Below, one piece after another: positions 1 through 5,716 of a DNA stretch of 5,716 bases. Location: positions 1 to 5,716 of the forward strand of contig JAYZDB010000023.1 of assembly GCA_036338025.1 (NCBI GenBank), given 5' to 3'. The DNA is from JAYZDB01 sp036338025. GTDB lineage: Bacteria; Planctomycetota; UBA1135; UBA2386. A program made the translations under genes and the position numbers. The notes beneath the pieces were generated by a model that saw only the letters and a program-made list of their open reading frames with translations, made no database searches and had not been told where the DNA came from. How positions within the stretch are numbered: the first letter of the stretch is position 1; the number at the start of each line of letters is the position of its first letter.

Positions 1-158
1 GGCCAGCAGTGGTTGAGGTTCCCAACAAGATGCAGACGGTTGCGCGGGTTCGAGAATGGCGGGTGCCGGTCTACCTGCAAATCACCGATGAGATGAACCC
101 CTTGCCGGGCGAGTCGATACGCGTCAGGATCGAGTCCAGCAGGATCATTGGCGGCTGA
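1..158 (+). CDS. 3' end of a gene, possibly a HlyD-family membrane-fusion protein (partial)
   Basis: Reading from base 3, an open frame of 51 codons runs to a TGA at 156-158; the start lies beyond the left edge. The fragment begins with PAVVEVPNKM and contains VPVYLQITDE followed by PLPGESIRVRIES. A short beta strand, then a proline/glycine turn of the type 'L-x-P-G-x-x-(V/I)-x-V-x-I', resembles the end of the last beta domain in periplasmic adaptor (HlyD/RND membrane-fusion) proteins, which link an inner-membrane transporter to an outer-membrane exit. That family call rests on this short motif only. The gene is convergent with the next one, with 14 bp between the two stops and no obvious terminator hairpin in the gap. 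It could equally be another beta-rich envelope protein. Confidence 0.5.
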   Translation, partial: PAVVEVPNKMQTVARVREWRVPVYLQITDEMNPLPGESIRVRIESSRIIGG

Positions 159-172
159 CTGAAGACCAGCGC

Positions 173-1474
173 CTACCGACCAATCTGCAAGGTCAGCCCA
201 CGTGACAATGCCATCCTGTATGGAGCCGCCGGATCGTCCGCGACGCCCTGGGCATGCAACGAAACCCCTAGCAGGCTCGACGTATTGGGCACCACACCCA
301 ACGGAACCTGCGAAGTGCCGGTAGCGGTAGACACCAGGATCATCAACAGGACCGGATTGACGTGAGCCCAACCCTGACCGAGCGGGATCACCCGGTCGGG
401 GATCGCAGTCAAGCCAAACGCGATGGCGGCCGGAGCGTTTGGCCGCACACTCCAGAGTTGGACGCTAACGCTGCGACCGACCGCCGGTGCATCGTCCAGC
501 GACAGTCCTGGGTGGCCCCATTGCCAACTCGCAATACCCGAACCAAAGCTCCACCACGCCGGCAGGGCGATGGTACCACTCGGCAGGGTTCCCGTGCTCT
601 CCCAGATCGTCGAAGCAGTGCCTTCGCTGGTGCAGTAGACACGAGTCCCGTTGACGTCCGTGCTCAGAGTGAGAGACTCGGCGTTGCCTTGATTGGATGC
701 GTCGTACAGACACACCGTGTTGTAGAACGCGCTGACAAACGAGTTGGTCGGATCACCACGCAGGTAGGTGTAGAAGATGTCGTCGTTACGAACGACCACC
801 CAGCGACCGTCCTGGCTGACATCTCCAGCGGAGAACTTCGGCGCCGCATGAGGAAACTTGGACTCAAGCTGAAGCGTCTTGATGTTCTGGGAGTCGAAAG
901 GTGGCGGATAGCTGTAGAGATAACCGTAGCCGCTGCTCTTCTTCTCCTTGGTGAGTACGTAGGGCACGCCATCGATCGGGTCGATCATCAGCGTCTCGGC
1001 GTCATGCACGCTGGCGGGATAGCGGAACGCGAAGATCTCGTAGTTCTGGATCAGGATCGTGTTGCCCGGCGAGCTTGGTGTAATCGGTTCAGGAAACCGG
1101 ATCAGCGAAAACACTGAGTACTTCAGGTCATTGTTGCCGACGTCGGCGATGTAGATGTAATCACGACCGATCTCGGGACCTGGCCCAATGGCGATATCTT
1201 CCCAATCGCCGTTCACGACGCTACCGACCTGGTAGCGCTGCACTTCCTTGCCGGAAGTTGAGAATGCCACAACCATGTTCGAGTTGTTGGCATCGTCATG
1301 TGCCCAGAGTACCCCCGGGTTGATTCGGCTGGCCTCCATACCCGAGACCTCGTGCATGATCTGCGGCGACAAGATCACCGGCAACGAGCCGGCAGCCTTG
1401 AAGCGGGCAAATTGGATACAAGCCTGGCCTGGCAGCTGCAGACACAGGAAAAGCAGGATCGGGAGCATCCTCAT
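173..1474 (-). CDS. Secreted beta-propeller-like protein with planctomycete-type C-terminal domain
   Basis: This 433-residue protein has no assignable enzyme function. Residues 1-19 look like a signal peptide: MRMLPILLFLCLQLPGQA is hydrophobic and has a plausible signal peptidase I site after GQA. Residues ~40-300 carry motifs I know from a bacterial family of predicted beta-propeller proteins: EVSGMEASRINPGVLWAHDD (42-61), DWEDIAIGPGP (90-100), YIYIADVGNND (106-116), RFPEP (126-130) and HDAETLMIDP (157-166). Their spacing suggests repeated four-stranded blades. Residues ~310-433 form a separate Gly/Pro-rich module ending SRGLTLQIGR. It resembles the C-terminal module on many secreted planctomycete proteins. 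The start may instead be Met3 at 1468. Cysteines at 19, 255 and 281 could form disulphides after export. The protein probably acts in the periplasm or on the cell surface. A role in sugar use is suggested only by its neighbours. Confidence 0.85.
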   Translation of the reverse strand: MRMLPILLFLCLQLPGQACIQFARFKAAGSLPVILSPQIMHEVSGMEASRINPGVLWAHDDANNSNMVVAFSTSGKEVQRYQVGSVVNGDWEDIAIGPGPEIGRDYIYIADVGNNDLKYSVFSLIRFPEPITPSSPGNTILIQNYEIFAFRYPASVHDAETLMIDPIDGVPYVLTKEKKSSGYGYLYSYPPPFDSQNIKTLQLESKFPHAAPKFSAGDVSQDGRWVVVRNDDIFYTYLRGDPTNSFVSAFYNTVCLYDASNQGNAESLTLSTDVNGTRVYCTSEGTASTIWESTGTLPSGTIALPAWWSFGSGIASWQWGHPGLSLDDAPAVGRSVSVQLWSVRPNAPAAIAFGLTAIPDRVIPLGQGWAHVNPVLLMILVSTATGTSQVPLGVVPNTSSLLGVSLHAQGVADDPAAPYRMALSRGLTLQIGR

Positions 1475-1481
1475 GGCTTCA

Positions 1482-1511
1482 AGTATAGCCTTAAGTCAGC
1501 GGCCCTGTAGA
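1482..1511 (-). promoter_or_regulatory. Candidate sigma70-type promoter for the propeller gene
   Basis: On the minus strand, TATACT (1487-1482) matches the -10 consensus at five of six positions. TCTACA (1511-1506) matches the -35 consensus at four of six, with an 18-bp spacer. Initiation would fall at about 1475, virtually at the ATG at 1474. That would give a leaderless message, or a leader of a few bases if Met3 (1468) is the true start. Together with the hairpin just upstream, this suggests the propeller gene can be transcribed separately from the epimerase gene. Such matches also arise by chance, so support is modest. Confidence 0.3.
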
Positions 1512-1526
1512 ACCAGAGTCACACCG

Positions 1527-1548
1527 TCCGGGGACCTTCGGACCCGGA
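1527..1548 (-). terminator. Hairpin directly after the epimerase stop codon, possible terminator
   Basis: The six bases next to the epimerase stop read TCCGGG on the minus strand (1548-1543). They pair perfectly with CCCGGA (1532-1527). The 10-base loop can form two more C-G pairs around a GAA turn. No run of T follows, so this is not a standard intrinsic terminator. It could be a weak terminator, an mRNA-stabilising 3' stem, or chance in GC-rich DNA. Confidence 0.3.
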
Positions 1549-2697
1549 TTACTCGACGGAGAACCGGTGCACCGTGGTTTGGCGGTAGGTCTCACCCGGG
1601 GCCAGGAACACGTTCGGGAAGTTCCGCTGGTTCGCACTGTCCGGGTATTTCTGTGCTTCCAGACACAATGCGTAACGGTGGCCATAGACCTTGCCTGCCT
1701 TGCCCGTGTCACCCTTGAGGAAGTTCCCCGAGTAGAACTGCAAGCCGGGCTCAGTGGTCAAGATCTCCATCGTCCGCCCACTCGTGGGGTCTTGCAGTCG
1801 TGCCGCAAACTGGAGGCTGCCGTCGTATTTGTCGAGAGCGAAGTTGTGGTCGTAGCCCAAGGCCGCCGTCGGCGTCAGGTGTGCGATTCCGGCCCCGATC
1901 CGGGTTGGTTTCTGCAGATCGAGGGCGCTACCGGTGACAGAGCGCAGCGTTCCGAGCGGGATCAGGGTGTCATCGGTGGGGGTGTATCGCGTCGCGGCGA
2001 TCTGCACGACGTGATCGAGGATGGTACCTGAACCGGCACCCGCCAGATTCCAATAGGCGTGGTTGGTCAGGTTGACGGGAGTCAACTTGTCGGTGGTGGC
2101 CTCGTAGTCGATGCGCAACTCATCGGATTCGGTCAGGGTGTAGGTGACCTTGATCTGGAGATTGCCGGGATAGCCCTCTTCCATGTCCGGGCTGGTGTAA
2201 GCGAACACGATCGCAGGGCCATCCTTGCCGCTGACCGGTTCTGCCTGCCACACGACCTTGTCCAGGCTGCGATCTTTACCACCGTGCAGGTGGTTGGGCT
2301 CGTTGTTGATCGCGAGCGAATAGGCCTTGTCCTCGATGCTGAATTCCCCCTTGGCGGTCCGGTTTGCTACCCGCCCAACGGTGCATCCGAAGTACTGGTT
2401 GGCATCGGACTGGTAGCCACTCACATCGTCGAAACCCTGGATCACGTCTGCCATCTGCCCGGCCTTGTCGGGCAGGTGAAGCTGCACGATCGTCGCACCG
2501 AAGTTGGTGAGCCTCGCAACCAGACCATTCTTGTTCTTGAGTTCGTACAAAGAAACGGCGGTACCGTCCTTGGTGGTGCCAAACGGTTGAACCGTGGAAT
2601 TCATGGGCTTGGATGAGGATCGAGAGGTCGGGTCGGGCGATTGGCTGCAGGTCGGCAAGAGCAGGAGCAGCCCTAGAGTGACAAAGGGTCTTGGCAT
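1549..2697 (-). CDS. galM: Aldose 1-epimerase (mutarotase), predicted lipoprotein
   Basis: The enzyme interconverts alpha and beta anomers of aldoses such as galactose or glucose. The 382-residue protein covers the whole GalM fold. Family motifs are in order: NFGATI (65-70), GRVANRT (108-114, with Arg113), NHLHGG (135-140, with His138), NLTNHAYWNL (209-218, with His213), YDHNF (282-286, with Asp283), GLQFYSGNFL (318-327) and CLEAQKYPDS (345-354, with Glu347). By family comparison, His213 and Glu347 would be the catalytic acid and base, and His138, Arg113 and Asp283 would bind sugar. The length exceeds the usual ~340 because of an N-terminal extension. It has a hydrophobic run (residues 6-16), then Cys17 in LLPTC and a Ser/Pro/Thr-rich linker to ~31. 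This looks like a lipoprotein signal, although Pro at -2 is not canonical. The start at 2697 lies 18 bp after the reductase stop, so the two are probably co-transcribed. An internal Met32 (2604) would give a cytosolic form. Confidence 0.93.
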   Translation of the reverse strand: MPRPFVTLGLLLLLPTCSQSPDPTSRSSSKPMNSTVQPFGTTKDGTAVSLYELKNKNGLVARLTNFGATIVQLHLPDKAGQMADVIQGFDDVSGYQSDANQYFGCTVGRVANRTAKGEFSIEDKAYSLAINNEPNHLHGGKDRSLDKVVWQAEPVSGKDGPAIVFAYTSPDMEEGYPGNLQIKVTYTLTESDELRIDYEATTDKLTPVNLTNHAYWNLAGAGSGTILDHVVQIAATRYTPTDDTLIPLGTLRSVTGSALDLQKPTRIGAGIAHLTPTAALGYDHNFALDKYDGSLQFAARLQDPTSGRTMEILTTEPGLQFYSGNFLKGDTGKAGKVYGHRYALCLEAQKYPDSANQRNFPNVFLAPGETYRQTTVHRFSVE

Positions 2698-2715
2698 GGT
2701 GCGTACTTCGGTTCG

Positions 2716-3693
2716 TTAGACGGGACCGCGGATCTGGGACCTTACCTGGGAATCATAGATACGGGAAAGCTCGGCATGCAATCCGTCGGAAAGCGCCGGC
2801 AAGTCACTGACTTCGGCATTGCGGCGCGCCTGCTCGGGTCTGGACACACCGGTGATGACGGATGACACGGCGGGATGATCGAGGATCCACCGCTGGGCAA
2901 ACTGCGCCATCGTCATCGAGTCCGGCACCAGGGGGCGCAGGGTTTCGACGATCTGGAGGCCTTGCTCGAACGGCAAGCCGGAGAAGGTCTCGCCGACGTT
3001 GAAGGCTTCACCATTGCGGTTGTAGGTCCGGTGGTCATCAGCCGCAAACGTCGTGTCCGCCTGGTAGCACCCCGACAGCAGACCGCTGGCGAGCGGCAAG
3101 CGGATGATCAGGCCCACACCACGCGCCGCAGCAGCATCGAAAACCTGGTCTCGGGGATCATGTCGCAGCAGGTTGAAGATCAGTTGCAGACTCTCGAGAC
3201 CATCCTGTTCGAGGCAGATCAGCGCCTGATCGATGGACTCGATGCTGGCGCCAAAAGCTCGGATCAGCCCCGACTCACGCAGCCCACGCAGATGATCGAA
3301 GATCGCCCCATCCTGCAGGACCTCGGTCGGCACGCAGTGCAGCTGCAAGAGATCGATCTGCTCGACGCCGAGGCGTTCGAGCGAGCCCTCCACGTGGCTT
3401 CTCATCACCGATTCGGTGAAGTTCTGCGGCCATCCAGGTGAGGCTGCGCGCCCGAGCTTGGTGGCGACGAACACCGGTGTATCAAGGGTGGTCAAGAACT
3501 CCCCGACCAGCTGCTCGCTGCGGCCTGCACCGTAGATGTCTGCGGTATCGAACAGCGTCACCCCGTTGGCGTGCGCGGTGCGGAGCACATCAAGGGCGGT
3601 TTCGTGGTCGATCTCGCCCCAATCCGCGCCGATCTGCCAGCAGCCGAGGCCGATCTCCGAGACTTCCCGGCCAGCGATGCTCCGGTTGCGCAT
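2716..3693 (-). CDS. Aldo/keto reductase family oxidoreductase
   Basis: This is a NAD(P)H-dependent carbonyl reductase or sugar dehydrogenase with a TIM-barrel fold, 325 residues from the chosen start. The catalytic tetrad of the superfamily is visible: Asp49 and Tyr54 in FDTADIYGAGRSE (48-60), Lys79 in VATKLGR (76-82) and His119 in LLQLHC (115-120). The cofactor-binding segment VITGVSRPEQARRN (279-292) is near the C terminus. I chose ATG 3693 because MRNRSIAGREVSEIGLGCWQ aligns with the usual family N terminus. The frame stays open upstream to a GTG at 3774, but those 27 residues look unlike the family and would overlap the intergenic inverted repeat. No strong Shine-Dalgarno sequence precedes 3693. 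It is the likely first gene of an operon with the epimerase and diverges from the transporter. It may act on the imported sugar; many relatives act on aldoses, but substrate and direction cannot be read from the sequence. Confidence 0.92.
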   Translation of the reverse strand: MRNRSIAGREVSEIGLGCWQIGADWGEIDHETALDVLRTAHANGVTLFDTADIYGAGRSEQLVGEFLTTLDTPVFVATKLGRAASPGWPQNFTESVMRSHVEGSLERLGVEQIDLLQLHCVPTEVLQDGAIFDHLRGLRESGLIRAFGASIESIDQALICLEQDGLESLQLIFNLLRHDPRDQVFDAAAARGVGLIIRLPLASGLLSGCYQADTTFAADDHRTYNRNGEAFNVGETFSGLPFEQGLQIVETLRPLVPDSMTMAQFAQRWILDHPAVSSVITGVSRPEQARRNAEVSDLPALSDGLHAELSRIYDSQVRSQIRGPV

Positions 3694-3756
3694 GGGGCCC
3701 GACAGTATCGCCGCCTCGCAGGTGCGTCCCGAACTTCCGTGGGTTTGTAGGGAGGG

Positions 3757-3781
3757 CCACCGCAGAACTGGCACGCGGTGG
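3757..3781. promoter_or_regulatory. Perfect inverted repeat in the divergent promoter region, candidate operator
   Basis: CCACCGC (3757-3763) is followed after 11 bases by its exact reverse complement GCGGTGG (3775-3781), giving a two-fold symmetric 25-bp site. It lies in the 159-bp region between the divergent aldo/keto reductase and sugar-binding protein genes, 76 bp before the latter's ATG. Half-sites 18 bp apart (nearly two helical turns) suit a dimeric regulator that could control both directions. No regulator gene is in the window. Chance occurrence in GC-rich DNA cannot be excluded. Confidence 0.35.
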
Positions 3782-3797
3782 TAGACCCAGGTATGGT
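3768..3797 (+). promoter_or_regulatory. Weak candidate promoter for the sugar importer genes
   Basis: CTGGCA (3768-3773) matches the -35 consensus at four of six positions. TATGGT (3792-3797) matches the -10 consensus at four of six, with an 18-bp spacer. It would give a leader of roughly 50 bases before the ATG at 3853. Its -35 overlaps the inverted repeat at 3757-3781, an arrangement that would suit repression. The match is weak and only suggestive. Confidence 0.2.
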
Positions 3798-3852
3798 GCT
3801 GGCCGAATCGGGCGAGATCGCCTGCCCACTCCCGAAGTTCAAGGTCGTCACG

Positions 3853-4857
3853 ATGCGTAAAGTCGTCATCCTCACTGTCGCTTGCCTGTTGCTGGGACTG
3901 GTGGCCTGTGCCAAGGACAGCTCAGAAAAAACCTACGGCTTCGTCACCAACGGCATCGCGGCCTTCTGGACCATCGGAATCGCCGGGGTGCGTGCTGCAG
4001 AAAAGGACTTCGGCGTAACTGTCAAGGTAGCCCAGCCGACTTCCAAGGGTGGCGTCGGTGATCAGAAGAACGCCCTGGAAGACATGCTGTCGATGGGTGT
4101 CGCCGGCATCGCCATCAGCCCGCTCGATCCGGCGAATCAGACCGGCCTGCTGAACTCGGTAGCGGCCAAGACGATCCTGATCACCCACGACTCCGACGCA
4201 CCCGACTCCAACCGTCGGTGCTACATCGGGGTCGACAACTACGCTGCTGGTCGTCTGTGCGGCGAGTTGGTCAAGGAGGCCGTTCCGGACGGCGGCAAGA
4301 TCATGCTGTTCATCGGCAACCTGGGACAGGCCAACTCCCAAGGCCGCCGACAAGGCGTCATCGATGTGTTGATGGGGCACAGCAATGATCCGAAGCGGCG
4401 CACGCCCAACAAGTATCCGATCAACTCGAGCGACGGCAAGTATTCGATCCTCGGCTGTCTGACGGACGATTTCGACCGCGTCGTCGCCAAGGAAAACGCT
4501 GAAGACACCTTGACGGACAACCCGGACCTCGCCTGCATGGTCGGGCTGTTTGAATACAACCCGCCACTGATCCTTGAGGCCCTCAAGTCGGCAGGCAGGT
4601 TGGGCAAGGTCAAGGTCATTGGTTTCGACGAGAACGACGCCACGCTCGACGGGATCCGCAAGGGGACGGTCGCGAGCACAGTGGTCCAGAACCCATACAT
4701 GTACGGCTACCGGTCCGTCCAGATGCTGATCGACCTGGCAAACGGCAAGGACTCGGCCGTGCCGCCGGGTGGCTTTCTCGACATCCCAGCGCGCCGGATC
4801 GACCGAGACAACGTCGACAAGTTCCAGGCGGAACTCAAGCAACGCCTCGGGAAGTAG
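3853..4857 (+). CDS. Sugar ABC transporter substrate-binding lipoprotein
   Basis: This 334-residue type I periplasmic binding protein (RbsB-like) captures a monosaccharide outside the membrane and delivers it to an ABC importer. Residues 1-18 are a lipoprotein signal with a canonical lipobox LVAC; Cys19 would be lipidated. The mature protein starts its first beta strand at TYGFVTNG (27-34). Likely ligand-binding positions, by analogy with RbsB, are Phe38/Trp39, Asp113 and Asp115 in HDSDAP, an Arg in QGRRQG (163-168), Asn236, Asp259 in GFDEND (257-262) and Gln279 in VVQNPY (277-282). AISPLDPANQT (87-97) and YIGVDNYAAGR (124-134) are also typical of this subfamily. I chose ATG 3853 because it places the lipobox correctly. 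The frame is open upstream to a GTG at 3778, but that would bury the signal peptide. A weak AAGG lies 8 bases before the ATG. The ATPase gene follows after 5 bp, so the two are co-transcribed. The exact sugar is unknown. Confidence 0.95.
   Translation: MRKVVILTVACLLLGLVACAKDSSEKTYGFVTNGIAAFWTIGIAGVRAAEKDFGVTVKVAQPTSKGGVGDQKNALEDMLSMGVAGIAISPLDPANQTGLLNSVAAKTILITHDSDAPDSNRRCYIGVDNYAAGRLCGELVKEAVPDGGKIMLFIGNLGQANSQGRRQGVIDVLMGHSNDPKRRTPNKYPINSSDGKYSILGCLTDDFDRVVAKENAEDTLTDNPDLACMVGLFEYNPPLILEALKSAGRLGKVKVIGFDENDATLDGIRKGTVASTVVQNPYMYGYRSVQMLIDLANGKDSAVPPGGFLDIPARRIDRDNVDKFQAELKQRLGK
4849..4854 (+). promoter_or_regulatory. Ribosome binding site supporting the GTG start of the ATPase gene
   Basis: GGGAAG sits 8 bases before the GTG at 4863, inside the last codons of the binding-protein gene. 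It resembles a Shine-Dalgarno sequence with suitable spacing. This supports GTG 4863 as the start and translational coupling of the two genes. Confidence 0.5.
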
Positions 4858-4862
4858 CGCAG

Positions 4863-5716
4863 GTGCTGCAGGTTCGCGATCTGTCCAAGTCCTTCCCCGG
4901 GGTCAAGGCACTGCAGGATGTGAACCTCCAACTGGACGTCGGCGAGGTGCTGGCGGTGGTAGGGGAAAACGGCGCCGGCAAGAGCACCTTGATGAAGATC
5001 CTCGCCGGCATCCAACACGCCGACTGCGGCAGCATCTCCATCGACGGCAAGCCGGTGCAGATCAACTCGGTCCGTGACGCCCAGGCGCTTGGCATCGCAC
5101 TGATCCACCAGGAGTTGAACCTCTGCTCAAACCTGAGCGTCGGCGCCAATATCTTCCTGGGGCGCGAACCACGCAAGCCACTGCGGATCGATACCGCACA
5201 GATCCGCGCCGACAGCCGAGAGATCCTGGCACGCCTGGGACTGCAGGTCGATCCCGACACCCAGCTCGATCGCCTCTCCCTGGGCCAACAACAGATGGTC
5301 GAGATCGCCAAGGCCCTGACCGCCCAGGCCCGCATCCTGATCATGGACGAGCCGACGTCCAGCTTGTCCGGGCGGGAGACCGAGGCCCTGTTCGCAGTAG
5401 TCGAGAAACTGCGAGCCGAGGGCGTCGGTGTCATCTACATCTCACACCGCCTCGGCGAAGTCGAGAGACTGGCGGATCGAGCGATGGTCTTGCGGGATGG
5501 TGCGGTCGTTGGAGTCCTCCAGCGCTCCGAGATCGACCACGCTACCTTGGTACAGATGATGGTAGGCCGCGATGCCACGAGTCTCTACCAGCACCAACCT
5601 CGCAGCACCGGCGCCGTAGCCTTGCAGGCCAGGGGCGTTCGAACCGCAGCATTCCCACAACACGCGGTGAACCTCGAGCTGCGCGAGGGTGAGATCGTCG
5701 GGCTGGCGGGACTGGT
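4863..5716 (+). CDS. Sugar ABC transporter ATP-binding protein, RbsA/MglA type (partial, 3' end missing)
   Basis: This cytoplasmic ATPase powers monosaccharide import. 284 codons are present; the family usually has about 500 residues in two fused nucleotide-binding domains. The first domain is complete: Walker A GENGAGKST (34-42), Q-loop Gln83 in IHQELNL (81-87), signature LSLGQQQ (138-144), Walker B ILIMDE (158-163) and switch His195 in ISHRLGE (193-199). The LSLGQ signature in place of LSGGQ is normal for the first domain of this family. The second domain begins near residue 255 and is cut at GEIVGLAGL, just before its Walker A-like loop. The start is GTG 4863: it gives the usual N terminus (initiator, then LQVRDLSKSFPGVKAL), has a Shine-Dalgarno-like site 8 bases upstream and lies 5 bp after the binding-protein stop. 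An RbsC-type permease gene is expected downstream. RbsA-like proteins do not reveal their sugar by sequence. Confidence 0.96.
   Translation, partial: MLQVRDLSKSFPGVKALQDVNLQLDVGEVLAVVGENGAGKSTLMKILAGIQHADCGSISIDGKPVQINSVRDAQALGIALIHQELNLCSNLSVGANIFLGREPRKPLRIDTAQIRADSREILARLGLQVDPDTQLDRLSLGQQQMVEIAKALTAQARILIMDEPTSSLSGRETEALFAVVEKLRAEGVGVIYISHRLGEVERLADRAMVLRDGAVVGVLQRSEIDHATLVQMMVGRDATSLYQHQPRSTGAVALQARGVRTAAFPQHAVNLELREGEIVGLAGL

Noticed and set aside
362..1117. A 251-codon open frame on the plus strand, antisense to the propeller gene.
   Set aside because: Its translation is Arg/Val-rich and low in recognisable structure, while the opposite strand has a signal peptide and family motifs.
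2059..2616. A 185-codon open frame on the plus strand, antisense to the epimerase gene.
   Set aside because: The opposite strand encodes all conserved GalM catalytic motifs. This frame is a by-product of codon bias.
3694..3774. N-terminal extension of the aldo/keto reductase from a GTG at 3774.
   Set aside because: The extra 27 residues are unlike the family N terminus and would run into the inverted repeat. ATG 3693 starts exactly where family similarity begins.
3769..3784. TGGCAC resembling the -24 element of a sigma54 promoter.
   Set aside because: The required GC of the -12 element is absent at the correct spacing (TA is found there).
3922..4842. A 306-codon open frame on the minus strand, antisense to the sugar-binding protein gene.
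   Set aside because: It lies entirely within a gene with unmistakable family motifs. Its translation is rich in Val, Asp and Arg with no recognisable motif, as expected for a shadow frame in GC-rich DNA.
4863..5716. Degenerate ABC signature (LSLGQ rather than LSGGQ) as a possible inactivating change.
   Set aside because: A changed third position is usual in the first domain of RbsA/MglA-type ATPases, and all other ATPase motifs are intact.

Overview
The window is ordinary, GC-rich bacterial coding sequence, almost completely packed with genes. It most likely comes from a planctomycete. The clearest clue is the 433-residue exported protein on the minus strand. Its C-terminal ~120 residues look like the Gly/Pro-rich beta-type ending that recurs on many secreted planctomycete (and some myxobacterial) proteins. 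The sugar-binding lipoprotein also resembles a type I periplasmic-binding subfamily that I associate with planctomycetes. Both points are pattern recognition from memory, not a search.

Layout from left to right: (a) bases 1-158 hold the 3' end of a plus-strand gene, possibly a HlyD-type membrane-fusion protein. (b) Bases 173-1474 (minus) encode a secreted beta-propeller-like protein, convergent with (a). (c) A 74-bp gap carries a hairpin just behind the next gene and a possible promoter for (b). (d) Bases 1549-2697 (minus) encode an aldose 1-epimerase (GalM family) with an apparent lipoprotein signal. (e) Bases 2716-3693 (minus) encode an aldo/keto reductase, 18 bp upstream of the epimerase and probably in the same operon. 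(f) A 159-bp divergent intergenic region contains a perfect 7-bp inverted repeat and a weak candidate promoter. (g) Bases 3853-4857 (plus) encode a sugar-binding lipoprotein of an ABC importer. (h) From 4863 to the window edge runs the matching double-domain sugar ABC ATPase (RbsA/MglA type). It is cut off just before its second Walker A. The permease is expected beyond the right edge.

Together (d)-(h) form a carbohydrate uptake and processing locus. The binding lipoprotein and ATPase would import a monosaccharide, the epimerase would equilibrate its anomers (apparently outside the cytoplasmic membrane), and the reductase would oxidise or reduce the sugar or a derivative. The sequence does not identify the sugar. 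There is no gene-free stretch over 300 bases. I found no RNA gene, CRISPR array, insertion sequence or mobile-element boundary, and no clear sign of a wholly new system. The points most worth a second look are the exported mutarotase, the divergent regulatory region and the uncharacterised propeller protein.
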